Positions 44,078 through 55,229 of a DNA stretch of 64,000 nucleotides are shown piece after piece (the first letter of the stretch is position 1; the number at the start of each line of letters is the position of its first letter). Position numbers and translations under genes: made by a program. The stretch is from assembly GCA_022478985.1 (NCBI GenBank), contig JAKSZP010015911.1, forward strand, positions 62,001 to 126,000. The letters are read 5' to 3'. This DNA comes from Massospora cicadina. Its lineage: Eukaryota > Entomophthoromycota > Entomophthoromycetes > Entomophthorales > Entomophthoraceae. The notes beneath the pieces are model-generated. The model worked only from the letters and a program-made list of their open reading frames with translations. It was not told the DNA's origin and ran no database searches.

Positions 44078-45450
44078 ATGATCAATAACCCTTTAGTGTC
44101 AGATCCCTCTCTGGATCAAAAACGTTTAAGTTCTTGGCAATTTTGCCCGCTGTTATATATGGGATGGAGCGAAGATTTCTCGTCCTTGAGCAACGCCATC
44201 TTGAACTTTGAGATGCAACCACTGATCTTAAAAGTGAAATTTGGCAATTAACCTAGAACGTCTCCACAAAATCGGCCCTTCTTGCTACTCAAGATCAGGT
44301 AGACTCAATAATTCAAAATATTACCGCCTTACAAAACCAAGTGGACGCCCTCCACCATTATGACACTTTCTGCAGCATCAGTTCCTCTCTAGGGGAAAAT
44401 GTTCCTCTGGTTTCAGCTCACGTTGTTTGGCCATTAACTCCTCCTAGTGGCATACTCCAACCCTCATTTAAAGAGAAGTACGTCCCAGGCGAAAGAGTAT
44501 CTTCTCTTTCTTATTTTGTTGCGAAAATTCTATGGAAGAGCTACTGACACCCCACGACTTAAACACCTAACTAACTGTCTTAGTTGTGTAGCTCAAGACT
44601 TTATAATACCTCATTAAATGCATTGCCAGACTTGGGTGATTCTAAGTCTAAATTGCTTCGGGAATTTGGGAGTGACATAACCCTGTCCAACCTAAAGCAA
44701 ACTTTTATGGATATAAGACTTAAGCGTGAGGAAACTGCCAATGAGTTTGCTCACTGTTTTTACCTTGAAGCTCAAACGTTGATTGTAAGAAACCGTCTTA
44801 CCTTAGATGATGCTACCACTGCTTCATTTTTGGTATTTAAAAATGCCTTACATTATATTTTATCTGAAAGAAGTGAAGTTCTAATTGGACATCTCTTCTC
44901 CATATTAAAGAAGCTATTTTTGAGTTTCCAGATGACCTGCTTAAACCTTAAGGCCCACTCAAATTAATAATAATAAGAACAAACCTTGGTCTCAAATGTT
45001 AGCAGTTACACCCTTAATCTGCCTAAACCTGAATTATACTGCACACTTTGCAGAAGAAACAACCACACTGTAGCTGACTGCCACATCCTTCAACACAAGT
45101 CAGCAAAAGATCAGTCAGTATATGGCAAGAGGCTCCCTATGATGATGGAAAACAAGTGCCTCAAGACCCTTGTTCTAGTTCTAGCTGTATCCCCAGTACT
45201 TCCAGTTTTTTGTGTTAGCCGCCCCATCAGAGGTTGAAGTCCCTCTGTCTATTCAAGAAAATAAGAACCTCCTACTTTCATACTTTTATGTTGATCAGTT
45301 AACCAAACAAATTTTAGGCGGTCAGCTCTTCTATAGACTGCCAAGCCTTGGCAGATAAAATTTTAAATGTATTGAACAAACCTGAGCTTGCGACAGAAGA
45401 ATCCTCCGCTTACTTCACTGCAAATCCCTTGTTTGGATCACAGGTTGATA
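44078..45450 (+). pseudogene. Gypsy gag fragment with intact CCHC knuckle
   Basis: A start codon at 44078 opens a 58-codon frame. Later frames give the capsid segment TFMDIRLKREETANEFAHCF and YLEAQTLIVRNRLTLDDATT (44700-44820) and the knuckle CTLCRRNNHTVADC (CX2CX4HX4C) at 45040-45081. The tail runs to about 45450, where the inverted family-B LTR begins. No pol follows. It follows a family-B LTR, so it may be the gag of that element. Confidence 0.7.
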
Positions 45451-45733
45451 CCACAGATCCTTAGTTGTAAATTGGTAAGTTGACCCAAAGTCTGAGTGTG
45501 CTGGATACTTACCTTGGTTGCTTTTCTTGATCAATAAGTTTTGTTGATCCAGATATCTAGTCTGGTGAGGCAAATTCCAATTAGATACAATTTTTACTTA
45601 AAATTGTGAAAAGGGAGAAAAAGAATAAAGTTTTTTAGCTTAATTCCAGCTATTTAAGTGTAATTGGGGAGGTGTTTTGAAGAAATCTAAGTAGCTCAAG
45701 TTTAGATCTAATAAAATAATCAAATTGGGTTTT

Positions 45734-45738
45734 TGGTA
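45734..45738. repeat. Solo LTR target site duplication, left copy TGGTA
   Basis: Perfect match to 46886-46890. Confidence 0.88.
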
Positions 45739-46885
45739 TGTTGGGATTTTTGCACATATTTCCAGCCTGCTAGATTACCTGGAATTGCTAGGGGAAAATT
45801 CCCTAAGGCGAAGTGAATTGGAAATCTGTTGGTACGAGTTTCAGAGTAACTATGTTAAGGGGATTTTGGGATATTCGCCTGGTTGTATCCATCGGTGATT
45901 AATCTTGATAAATACTTAAGATCTCATCGGGCAGAGTTGCCAACGAAATAGGGGCATCTGATAGTGATTAACTATCAGGTGTACTGATTGGGATTAGTCA
46001 GGATTCATCACTGACTGATTGGGAATAAATAGCAAGTTGTGAGGCGAGTGATGCCGCCTGCAACTAGCAAATCAATTAGTTGGTGCGTGACCTGCCTTAA
46101 TGGGTAATAAGTCCCATTACCTAAGCAAGTCATTAGCCAAATATGGTTGGTTCGCTTGGATTGAGAGGAAAACGTTAGGGACACATTTTCTGACTCTTTC
46201 TGTTTAGGTCTTGAGGATGTCCAATGACAGAATCCTAGCTTGTATGGGGAAGACCATTGCTGCCAATATGAGGATGGGGGAATTAATAGCAATGGCTGCC
46301 GTTTCAACGAAAAGGTGTCAATTGAGGTTTGATGACTGAATCCCCTCTATAAATTCTCTAGAATCACTATAATAAAAAAGGAGTAATTACAAGAACAGAG
46401 TTATATAGTTCTAAGTTATTCATTCAGTGTATATTTTAAAGTAAACTATCATCAGCTTCCATTGTGCTATTCTTTCTCAAGGATATTATTGCTGTTTGAG
46501 ATAATTGGAAGACTCTTAGAGAAAAGAGTAAAGATCTGAGTGGGGATCTAGAGAAGAAAAAGTCACAATCTGGGATTGCTGCCAACTTTGTGTTGGACCA
46601 AAGAGATTGTCACCAGGGTATCATAGTGAAGATTGGGTTGGACAGAACAAGGGAAAAAATCCCTACAATTATGACATCACAAGTATTAAATAGGGAATAC
46701 TGGCTGAGCGTTGGGCCAAAATATAAGAATTATACTCAACTACGGATAATTGTTGGTATACTATTATTGATTAATAATCCATTCTACTATACAATGTGAC
46801 AAAGTGCATGAGGAAACTAAACCTGTGCAGTAAAAAGATTACTAGGGTTGTTGCCAATAATAACCCAACTAAGTAAATTTTTACA
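45739..46885 (+). repeat. Solo LTR of family A
   Basis: 1,147 bp, TGTTGGGATTTTTGC to TTTTTACA, with perfect TGGTA on both sides and no internal sequence: the product of recombination between the two LTRs of an M1/P1-type element. Carries the CATCTGATAG inverted repeat at 45955-45981. Confidence 0.9.
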
Positions 46886-46890
46886 TGGTA
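46886..46890. repeat. Solo LTR target site duplication, right copy TGGTA
   Basis: Perfect match to 45734-45738. Confidence 0.88.
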
Positions 46891-47130
46891 AAAGCCCAAT
46901 TCTCTTGGTTGAATTTCTCATGCTTGTCTCATGGCTCAGGTTTTAACCCTCAAGTGTGGTAGCTCTGAGGGAGTATAATTTGCCTACGTCAGCAGGGTTG
47001 AGCTCTGACTTTGATAATGGTCAACTTTTGTCATGGATTATCCCTGACAGAAGTTTGGGCTTTTTGTGGTCAATATCAATTCCTAACATCTGACACATAC
47101 AAATCTGCCATTTGGGTAGGAATTCTGACA

Positions 47131-47392
47131 ATACCCTCTCTAGATCTTGGCGCAGGGGGGAAACGGATGTAGGAAGCAACTATGTATTCAGTTTGTGACT
47201 GTGCCATGAACAGACTCTATATGGAGTGTTATTGTCTCATCTATATATGACTTGATAAGGCCATGACTAGTTGGTGCCCAATTTGTGATCACAACCTCCA
47301 GGGCGGTGATGGTAGAATAGGACGAGGTCACCTGGTTGGAAGGTGTGTAGGGGATCATGCTTATTGTTAAATTGAGAAGTTTCTCTACTTGT
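47131..47392 (-). pseudogene. Integrase C-terminal remnant of a minus-strand gypsy element
   Basis: Minus strand reads FQPGDLVLFYHHRPGG, HKLGTN, SWPYQVIY (about 47345-47250), the usual integrase C-terminal SH3-like segment, then reaches the purine tract and family-B LTR. Its upstream pol is cut off by G2. Confidence 0.65.
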
Positions 47393-48499
47393 TGTTAAAT
47401 TCTGAAGATCGCTCACTTGGTAATTAGATTCCTGAATGCTTAATCAGAATAAAAATCTTTTTTTAATTGATCCTCAATTTTGCCAGTGGCGTATTTTATT
47501 TGGACCATTTGGAAACTCACTAGGCATATTAAAATAGCCTCAACTCTACTGGTTGATTTTGGGCTTAATTTCCATTCATAGTTGGGAACTTCTACTGAGG
47601 CAGGTTTAGTTACAAGGTATAGATTGGGCACTTCCATCTTGTCAACAATTCTCCAAAGAAAAGATTTTGATAAAAAACTAGGAAAGAGATAAAATAAAAT
47701 GTCTTTATCAGTGAAGCTTATTTTATTTAATCATTAGGCCAGGTGCTGGTATTTATACCTCTAGGGCATCTCCTGGCCACTTTTGAGCACGTAATTTCAA
47801 CAGATTATTTTACCACCTCAGTTTGGCCCTTGGACTGATACGACTGAGACCTATTGCTAGGTTTATTGGTGGCAAAATACTTTCAAAATTGGGAGGATTT
47901 CAGGGACAAAAATCGCAGTAAGAACATGCAAAATTGTCCTAGGATCCTCTTGATTTGAGTTTGTCATACTGCTGACAAAATACATCTTCTATGAAATTTC
48001 TGCACTAATTAAAGTAGATGATGTACCCCTAATCAGGATGTCGACAGGCCTCTCTCTCAATAGCACTAGGTACTCCCATTTGGGCAGTCTATGTTCAAGT
48101 ACTATCACGCTGATTACAAAGATTGACATACGAATTTTGCCCTAGGGTGGGAGATTGATTAAGTTAAAACGTTCAAAAGTCCATAGGAATTTTAGACGTT
48201 ATCTTTGGGTCTTTCCTGAACGGTTTCATGTGTGGAGTGTTTGACATTGCTTCCAATACTCAGGACCAATTGCCAATTTTTTGATGTAGTGATAATTGGC
48301 TATAATGCGCGAGTGGATTTGGCCCAAGATTTTGATAAAGTAGTTGATTGAATTGATGTTGAGGATAATTTTCCCAAGTCTAGTAATTGCAATAGGCTTG
48401 AGTCAAGAGTTAAATTATTGGTTTGATTATTGGAAGGATAATCGCCCTGATCTGTTGGTTGTTGAAGGGTTTTTTTGGGTCAACCACCAGAATCTGACA
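47393..48499 (-). repeat. G2 3' LTR
   Basis: 1,107 bp, TGTCAGATTCTGGTGG to ...TTTAACA in element sense. Aligns with 54813-58153 once LINE-3 is removed. It preserves the uninterrupted site CTCCTGGCCACTTTTGAGC near 47770. Confidence 0.88.
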
Positions 48500-48512
48500 T
48501 TTCCCCCCCCAC
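48500..48512 (-). other. G2 polypurine tract
   Basis: Minus strand GTGGGGGGGGAAA next to the 3' LTR. Confidence 0.75.
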
Positions 48513-48539
48513 TTGACTTGCTCATAAGCCCTAAGATTC

Positions 48540-51290
48540 CCAATTAGCCTTTTTTAATATGTTATCTTTCACCCAAACGCCTGATAAGTCTGGAGTTGGA
48601 TACTATCCCCATCCTTAAGTGCAAACTAAATTATTAACTAGAATAAAACTATATATATATATATATGTTTGTTGTTTTTTTCCTTTTTTCTTTTTTCTTA
48701 ATCGGCCCACTTATTAAACCTTTTTAGGAATTTTTTATGGACTCAGTTGTATATATGGCCGGTCATAATATCCTATATTGTTTATATGAACTTAGATGTC
48801 TTCTCAATAACTTTGAATGACCCTACCCAGATGCAATCTAACTTTTGCAATTGGCCCAATCCTCGAGTGTTGCAATATAGAGCTTCATTGTTAATCTCAA
48901 TTTCAGCCATTTTGTAGCAATTCTCTAAGTCCTTTTGATGTCAGGCCTTTTTAAGGCAAAACTGTTGTTGAAGGCCTGAGCTTGTAGCTTGATTAAAGCA
49001 TCCCAGAAGCTTCTTTATGTATTGAGGATAGTATTTTCATCAGTTTCCTCTAGAGCCAAATATAGTCGCGTTGGTAGGGCTGAATGTCTTCCATATAATA
49101 CTTGAAATGGGGACATCCTGGTTGACGAATGGTAGGAGATATTGCAGGCAAATACTGCCAAACTTAGTTAAGTACTCCATTTGGATGGTTTGGTCAAAGT
49201 TAATTTCCTGATAATGTTCACTAATGTCCCATTTGCCCGCTCAACAGTACCATTAGTTTTGGGATGATAGGGAGCATAAAGCACACCTCATACTCACATT
49301 AATTGGTTGATCTTGGAAAGGACATTGGTAAATTTTGGTTCCAATATCAGTCAGAATAACCTGGGACATCCATGCTTGTGGATGATGTTTTCAAGGACGA
49401 ACTTGGCTGTAGTTGCCGCTCCAGCTTCCCTAATAACCTTGGCCTAGACACATTTGGTCAATTGGTCAATGGCTACAATGATGTACTTGGCCTTCATATT
49501 GCTTGTTGGAAGTGGGATAACGACATTGATAGATACAGTGTGCCAGGAAAACTTGGGCCGAACAAGCTGGTAAGATGTGCTTTTTCATATTTGTTTTTCA
49601 TCTTGGCACTCCACACAGCATTCTAACATTTCTTAGATGTTGAAATGCTATGACTCCCAATATTTAGAATTGCTTCAAATGCTCTTTCATCTATCTAAAT
49701 CCGCCATGCCCTATGGCCTTATTCGCCACCATTATTAGGTCTGTTCAGGCTGAGGGTCTTGGGAAAATATACTTTTTGCCCTCAACGATCTTGTAAAGCG
49801 TCCCGTTTTTGATAGTTATATTTTTCGTAGATCCAAAAATATTTTTAAGTGTATTCAGGCTCATTATGGTACTCTTCATTGACTGATTTTCTTTAACAAA
49901 TCATCAGCGTCCTGACTAAGTGTTGTAATGGTGAGTTATCAGTATATGCAATCAGTGTTTTGATGTATTGCCCTATCTCAATGCTTAGGGGTGAAGTCAT
50001 AAGCTTGAAGCTTTAATGCCCAGAAGGCTAATTGGCCCTCAGGTTCTCTTAAGTTGTTCAATAATCTTAGGGAAGCATGATTGGTAACAACTTTGAAATT
50101 AGTGCCATGAAGGTAGACCCAAAATTGCTTGCAAGCAAATATGATGGCTAAGCATTCTAATTCTGTCACCGTGTAGTTCCTTTCAAAACATCTAAGGTCC
50201 AAATAGCAAAGGCGACAGGATGTTCTTCCCTGTCTTCTCCAACTTGTGATAATATGGCTCCCAATGCTGTTAAGGGACGCGTCAGTTTGAGCAATAAATA
50301 CATGATCAAAGTCCAGGTAATAAAGAACAGGCGCGTTCAATAGGGCCAACTAGAGTTGGTCAAATGCATACTGGCAAGCTGGAGTTCAGTCGAATGGGAC
50401 CTTATCTTTAAGTAGATAGAAAAACGGCTCCCCAAGTTGTGCAAAATTGGCGATAAATTGGTGATAGTACTAATCATTCCTAGTAATACTTAGATATTGC
50501 GCTTGGATTTGGTCCATTTCATTTTTGGATGGCATCCAGCTTAGAGGGTTGGGGTGAAGACCCACTGTCAATTACAAATCCAAGGTATTCCAGTTGGTAA
50601 TTTAAGAACTGGTATTTTCTGGGCTTGATTATTAAGTATGCAGTTGTTAGCCTTCTGAAAACATCCTCTAAATGTTCCAGGTGGTTGTCAAAAAGTGTGT
50701 CTGAAAATATTGATATCATTAAACAACTAGTACACATGACAACTTAAAACCTCTCAGAATTGTGTCCATAGCCCTTTGGAAAGTAGCCGGGGCATTGTAG
50801 AGCCATTGAGGCATTCTTGTCGGTTGGATCAGGCCCTCTTGGGTTATATTTGCACATTTTTTGCGCTCCTCTTTGGGAAGATCTATTTGCCAATATCCAA
50901 AGATAAGGTCCATTTCTGAGAACTTCACGCCCCCTATCCTATCCAGGGCATCATCAATTCGTGGCGGAGGGTACTAGTCCTTCTTTGTGATGTTGTTTAA
51001 CTTCTGATAATCAATGACTACTTGGTTGTTTCCATCCTTTTTCTTCACTATTAGAATTAGTGTTGCCCAAGGACTTTTTGAAGTCACTACCATGCCATAA
51101 TTGAGGAGTTCCTTAATCTTCTTGGATACAGCTTCTTCTGATGATTTTGAGCTTCTAATCTGGCTTAATCGAATTGGTTTATGATCTTCAGTATTGATTT
51201 TGTGGGTGACCCTTAGCACATTACAAGTCAAAATCATCTTGTGCAAATATTTCCCAATATTTAAAGAATAACTCCTAGAGCTTGGCCTCA
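48540..51290 (-). pseudogene. G2 pol: RT, RNase H, integrase
   Basis: RT: VKKKDGNNQVVIDYQKLNNI (51075-51010), VKFSEMDLIFGYWQIDLP (50930-50880), NAPATFQRAMD; YLDD is lost to a frameshift near 50728, followed by ISIFSDTLFDNHLEHLEDVF. RNase H (50380-49970): IAQTDASLNSIG, NYTVTELECLAIIFACKQ, NHASLRLLNNL. Integrase (49770-48540): KYIIVAIDQLTK, then YHPKTNGTVERANGTL near 49270-49220 with the catalytic Glu kept. Decayed but readable. Confidence 0.85.
48649..48666. repeat. (AT)n microsatellite
   Basis: About nine AT units in the 3' region of G2. Confidence 0.75.
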
Positions 51291-51299
51291 GAGTTGGTC

Positions 51300-51878
51300 A
51301 GGTTGCTTAAACCAGTCATAGGGACGACATTATTTATGCTGAGTAGGTCCTTATCATGGAGCCCTAATTCAACAAAAGTTCCAAACTCATGAAATGAGTG
51401 AATTTCTGTGGTAGGGAACAGATGCAGAAATGCGATTGTTTAATGTCACTTGATGGAGATGAGCCGATTTTGCATGTTTTCACATAAGATAAGTATTTCT
51501 GTGGCCAGGAATGATAACACAGGAGCAATGTTTAGTTCAAATTTGTGATTTGAACCATGGTTGATATACTTCACCATAAAGTCCTTCTGGGATATTAATT
51601 GTTAGTCCAGTCGAGATGATTACTTGATCTCCAGATGGTATAGTGATGCTCTGATTTGATTGAAGTAGAATGCCCATTGACTCATTGATATGAGTGGGTA
51701 TTGTTTTTATTTTTGACCGTGCTTTGACATAAGGAATCAGGACTACTCCATCTTTGTAGGCCAGATTTATGAATAGGCTGGGTTTTTTTCTCAACTGCCC
51801 TATTCCATTTATAGTAAAGTGGAATAGCCTGTCCAAAAATGGTGAGAATATCATCCTTATGATTGGTAAAAACTCCAT
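51300..51878 (-). pseudogene. G2 dUTPase-like domain
   Basis: ITIPSGDQVIISTGLTINIP then EGLYGEVYQPW (51655-51555) fits the dUTPase beta core (IPxGxxxxxxTGLxxxIPxGxYGxV). After a stop the next frame gives APVLSFLATEI where motif 3 (GxIDxxYxG) should be, so the Asp is absent, then TIAFLHLF and FGTFVELGL. It sits between protease and RT, as in P1, H, D1 and D2. Presumed role: limiting uracil in the element cDNA; probably inactive here. Confidence 0.7.
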
Positions 51879-51899
51879 ATCTTCTTAGGAAATCAGTCC

Positions 51900-52140
51900 T
51901 GACTAGGATATAATAGTCATGTTTGGCAATACTATAGCAGGTGCTGTTACTACAATAGATCCAATTCTGAGAGGTAGAGAGCTGTATGCACCCAGCGATT
52001 TAGTTTTATTTGCTCCAGCTGTTCCATATTCCTGACAGTGGGAAACATCAGGTGCAATTTTCAGTTTTTTAACAAACTTTGTGCTGATTATAATGATAGG
52101 AGCACCATTATCAAAGATGGCCTGAACTTACACCTTGTTT
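51900..52140 (-). pseudogene. G2 aspartic protease
   Basis: VQAIFDNGAPIIIISTKFVK near 52128-52070: the D-T/S-G triad reads D-N-G. Followed by LKIAPDVSHCQEYG, similar to the K and D proteases. Confidence 0.7.
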
Positions 52141-52639
52141 ACTGCTATATCTACATAAGTACATTCTGAGTTTGTTTTCAGAGGTATTTATTGTGTGAAT
52201 ATTGTGACTGCTGCCCAATTATAGATGTGATTTCAGGCTTAAGAAAATATCTAGGAAGTTATCTGCTGAGGTCTTCATGGGAATGGCTACTTGGACGTTG
52301 TTAAGCTTAGGTAGGTAGGTTCTACATCCAGGTTGGAGGACTAAACCCTGATCTAAAATCTCTTTTGCATAAGGTTTTGATATTCTGCTCAGGCTTTTTT
52401 GGTAATTTTAAATGGTTTAGTTGCTTTTGCTGTGGCCCGAGTAGTGACCATCATGACATTATTAGCTACAATATGGTGGAGGTTTTTTTGGCAACATCTT
52501 CAGCCCTAAAGAGCTCGCGAGGGTCATGTGGAATGGTTTAAATATCAGTGGAGTTAAAGCATTCCAACTCTACTACACCAACTCTTTTCCCGCCTCACAG
52601 TCACTGTTGATTTCTAGAGCAACGTTGACCTCAGGCTTT

Positions 52640-54719
52640 TTGTTGGACCTTCTGTAGCATTGGCTAGCAAAATGCCCTTGTTGACCACAATTGTGGCATG
52701 TAATTATCCCTGTTAGCTTCTTTAGCTAGAATTTTTGGTTCATAGTTTAAAATTTTCCCCTGGTCAGACATAGTGTTGCTCTTTGGGCCCAAAAATAGGG
52801 ATTTTATTTGATCCTTGGCCTGATTAGGGGTATTGAAATTATGGGAACAGCTTCTCAAGCAATTGGTAAGCTCTTGGATTTCCAAGCTTTCATTGAATAC
52901 AGGTATCATGAAATTGTGAAGTTTATGGAAGGGCATAACTGCGTGCTCCATTGCAATCTTAGCGTCAAACTATCTATTGCATTGCACCCAAGCAGAACTT
53001 GTGCCTCATGGAAAAATCTGTCAGCAAAGTCCTTAATAGTCTCATTCTGCTTATATTCAATACTAAGAAGCTCTCTTTTTTGGGTTTCTAATTTCTCAGG
53101 CCCTCCATACTGTTTTTTCACTGCAATTTTGGCATCCATTTTGGAACAATAGTCACTCAAATAGGGCATAATGAGGTCACAGCTATGGGCATCAAGTGAG
53201 TTGATCAGTGCTGATCCTTTTGAATGGTCTGATGCTCCCTGCATTGTTTTTTCAGATAGCTTGAGGAAAGTTTGAACGTTCCCATCCCTATCAAACTTCG
53301 GTAAATTCAAGGGTTTAAATTCATCTCACTCTGTTTTGGGCATAGGGTTGTACTTCTTGAACTTCTTGGTGTATCATCGCTCATAATTTTCCCTCTTTCC
53401 TGTTGGGGAGTATCTGTAGTCAGGATTGATGCCAGGACTCTAGGCATAGAATGGATGATCAAAATATCACTTTCTGCATCAGTGTCAATTTCCAATGATT
53501 TAATCTAATGATATTGCACTGAACTACTGGAATCTGATGCTTGAACTCGACCCTTAGTTGTTTTTCCAAACTGTCTTTTAGCCGAATAAGCAGAGCTTTT
53601 TCCTAAGCTTTTTTGCTGGAGCTGAGTGAGCACTGGCAGCTTTGCTTTTTGAGAGATTCAACTTCCTTTTTAAAAGTTGTCATACCCCTCTTTGAACAAA
53701 CTTGATTGCTTATAATGTCTTTGGCCATACTGTCTACTCAGGAATTTGCAGTTGATAATTGCATTCTGAGTTCCCAATTCTCCTGAGTGATTTCAGTATT
53801 TCTAGCCTGCAATCTTGACACAACCGTCTAAATCTTTTAAAGTTCCTCTTTGATCAAGTCACAAATTTCATCCCTATTTGGGATGGCTGGTTTTGCTTCC
53901 AGGTCTTCGATGCTTTTGTTTACATTATCCAGCTCATCCAAAACATAATTCTTGAAATCATCATGCTTTACATTTAACTCCAGGTGATTTCTTTGGCCAG
54001 AAGTGGCATGTATGGTAAGGCTTTCTGACTGAGGCAATAGGAAATCAGAATTAGTTTCTAGTTTTTGGGAGCGGTTATTCATTTTTTGTACCCATTCAAG
54101 TGATAGCCCATGGTGAGCAAGAACTTCTGCGGCTATCTTCATGACTCCTTCGTTTAGAAGCTCCTCAAGGGTATCTAATCCCCCATGAGCTTCATTGGCA
54201 AGTCCCATGTTATCCACAATTGCTTTTTGGACTTCAGCAAAACTGGAATTTAGTTTGTCCAATAGAGAATTTCAGGAAAATTGTTCCTCCCCTTGCACAC
54301 GGTAGATTTCCATGATTTCCAGACTTTTTCTAGCAATGATTCGCTGGATATTCCTAATTGAGGGTTGAACAAAGTTAGCCAGGAATTCATTAGTTGCTTG
54401 AATGTCTGTGAGACGTTTGGCAAGAGATTCCATGGTTGCATCGTGGTACTTCATGCAATTATTCCATCTTGAGCGCCTGATCCTTAGGGTAGTAGAACAG
54501 GCTGAAGGAGGGATCGATTTGTGAAGTACCAATCCTAAAACCCTGATACAGGGTTTCCAGAATAGCTTTTATGATTGCAGATGCAAGATCAATTTGGCTT
54601 GTTGTATCTTCATGAGCTCCCCTGCACTGTGTTAAGGTCCAGAAAGTAGGAGTTACCAGCTTCAGAACCTTGGCGGCTGGTATTGAAATAATAGATATTT
54701 CCTTGTTGCTAGTTTTCAT
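52640..54719 (-). pseudogene. G2 gag with CCHC knuckle
   Basis: Starts at ATG 54719 (MKTSNKEIS), 76 bases inside the primer-binding-like box. A long coiled-coil-prone region follows (54262-53837: VQKAIVDNMGLANEAHGGLD, LDELDNVNKSIEDLEAK), then a capsid segment (53310-52906: MNLPKFDRDGNVQTFLKL, TIKDFADRFFHEAQVLL) and a knuckle CHNCGQQGHFASQC (CX2CX4HX4C) at 52698-52657. Split by frameshifts. Confidence 0.8.
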
Positions 54720-54794
54720 CTCATTGTCGCTTTCTCATCTGGCTGAATCTGTCAGGAATTGGTTATGTGAATCCATTTCAGAGAGTGTCACTTA

Positions 54795-54810
54795 TTTTGC
54801 GTGAGCACCA
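54795..54810 (-). other. G2 primer-binding-like box (diverged)
   Basis: Minus strand TGGTGCTCACGCAAAA: the first ten bases match the shared box. Confidence 0.5.
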
Positions 54811-55190
54811 GTTGTGATTTTCCCTGAGATCTCTCACTTGATAATTAGATTCCTACATGCTTAACGAGACAAAGTTCCTTAGATTGATTTTGAGTTGCCA
54901 GTGGCTTATAATATTCAGAACATCTGGAAACTCACTAGGCATATCAAAATATCCCAGACTCTTCTGGTTGAGATTGGGCGTAATTTTCTCTTTGCAATTG
55001 GGAACCTTTTCTGAGGCAGGTTTAGTTATAAGCTGGGTATTTTGCACTTCCAGCTTGTCTACACTTCTCCAAAGTTTGCATTCAGATAAGAAAACCAGGA
55101 AAGAAATAAAATAAAATATCTTTACTAAGAAGATATTTATTTGATGATCAGTAATTAGGCCAGGCGCTGGTATTTATACCTCTAGGGCAT

Positions 55191-55205
55191 CTCCTGGCCA
55201 CTTTT
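55191..55205. repeat. LINE-3 target site duplication, left copy
   Basis: CTCCTGGCCACTTTT, identical to 57429-57443; the empty site is intact in the other G2 LTR near 47770. Confidence 0.88.
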
Positions 55206-55229
55206 AAATTTTAAATTTATTGTGGGGAA

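Larger units (their letters stand above)
45451..47130 (-). repeat. LTR of family B, minus copy, split by a solo LTR
   Basis: Minus-strand LTR, TGTCAGAATTCC at 47130 leftward to about 45451, with the solo family-A LTR inside. It aligns with 34875-35544 in opposite orientation. A purine tract (GATCTAGAGAGGGTAT, minus strand) sits at 47131-47146, so it is a 3' LTR. Confidence 0.6.
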
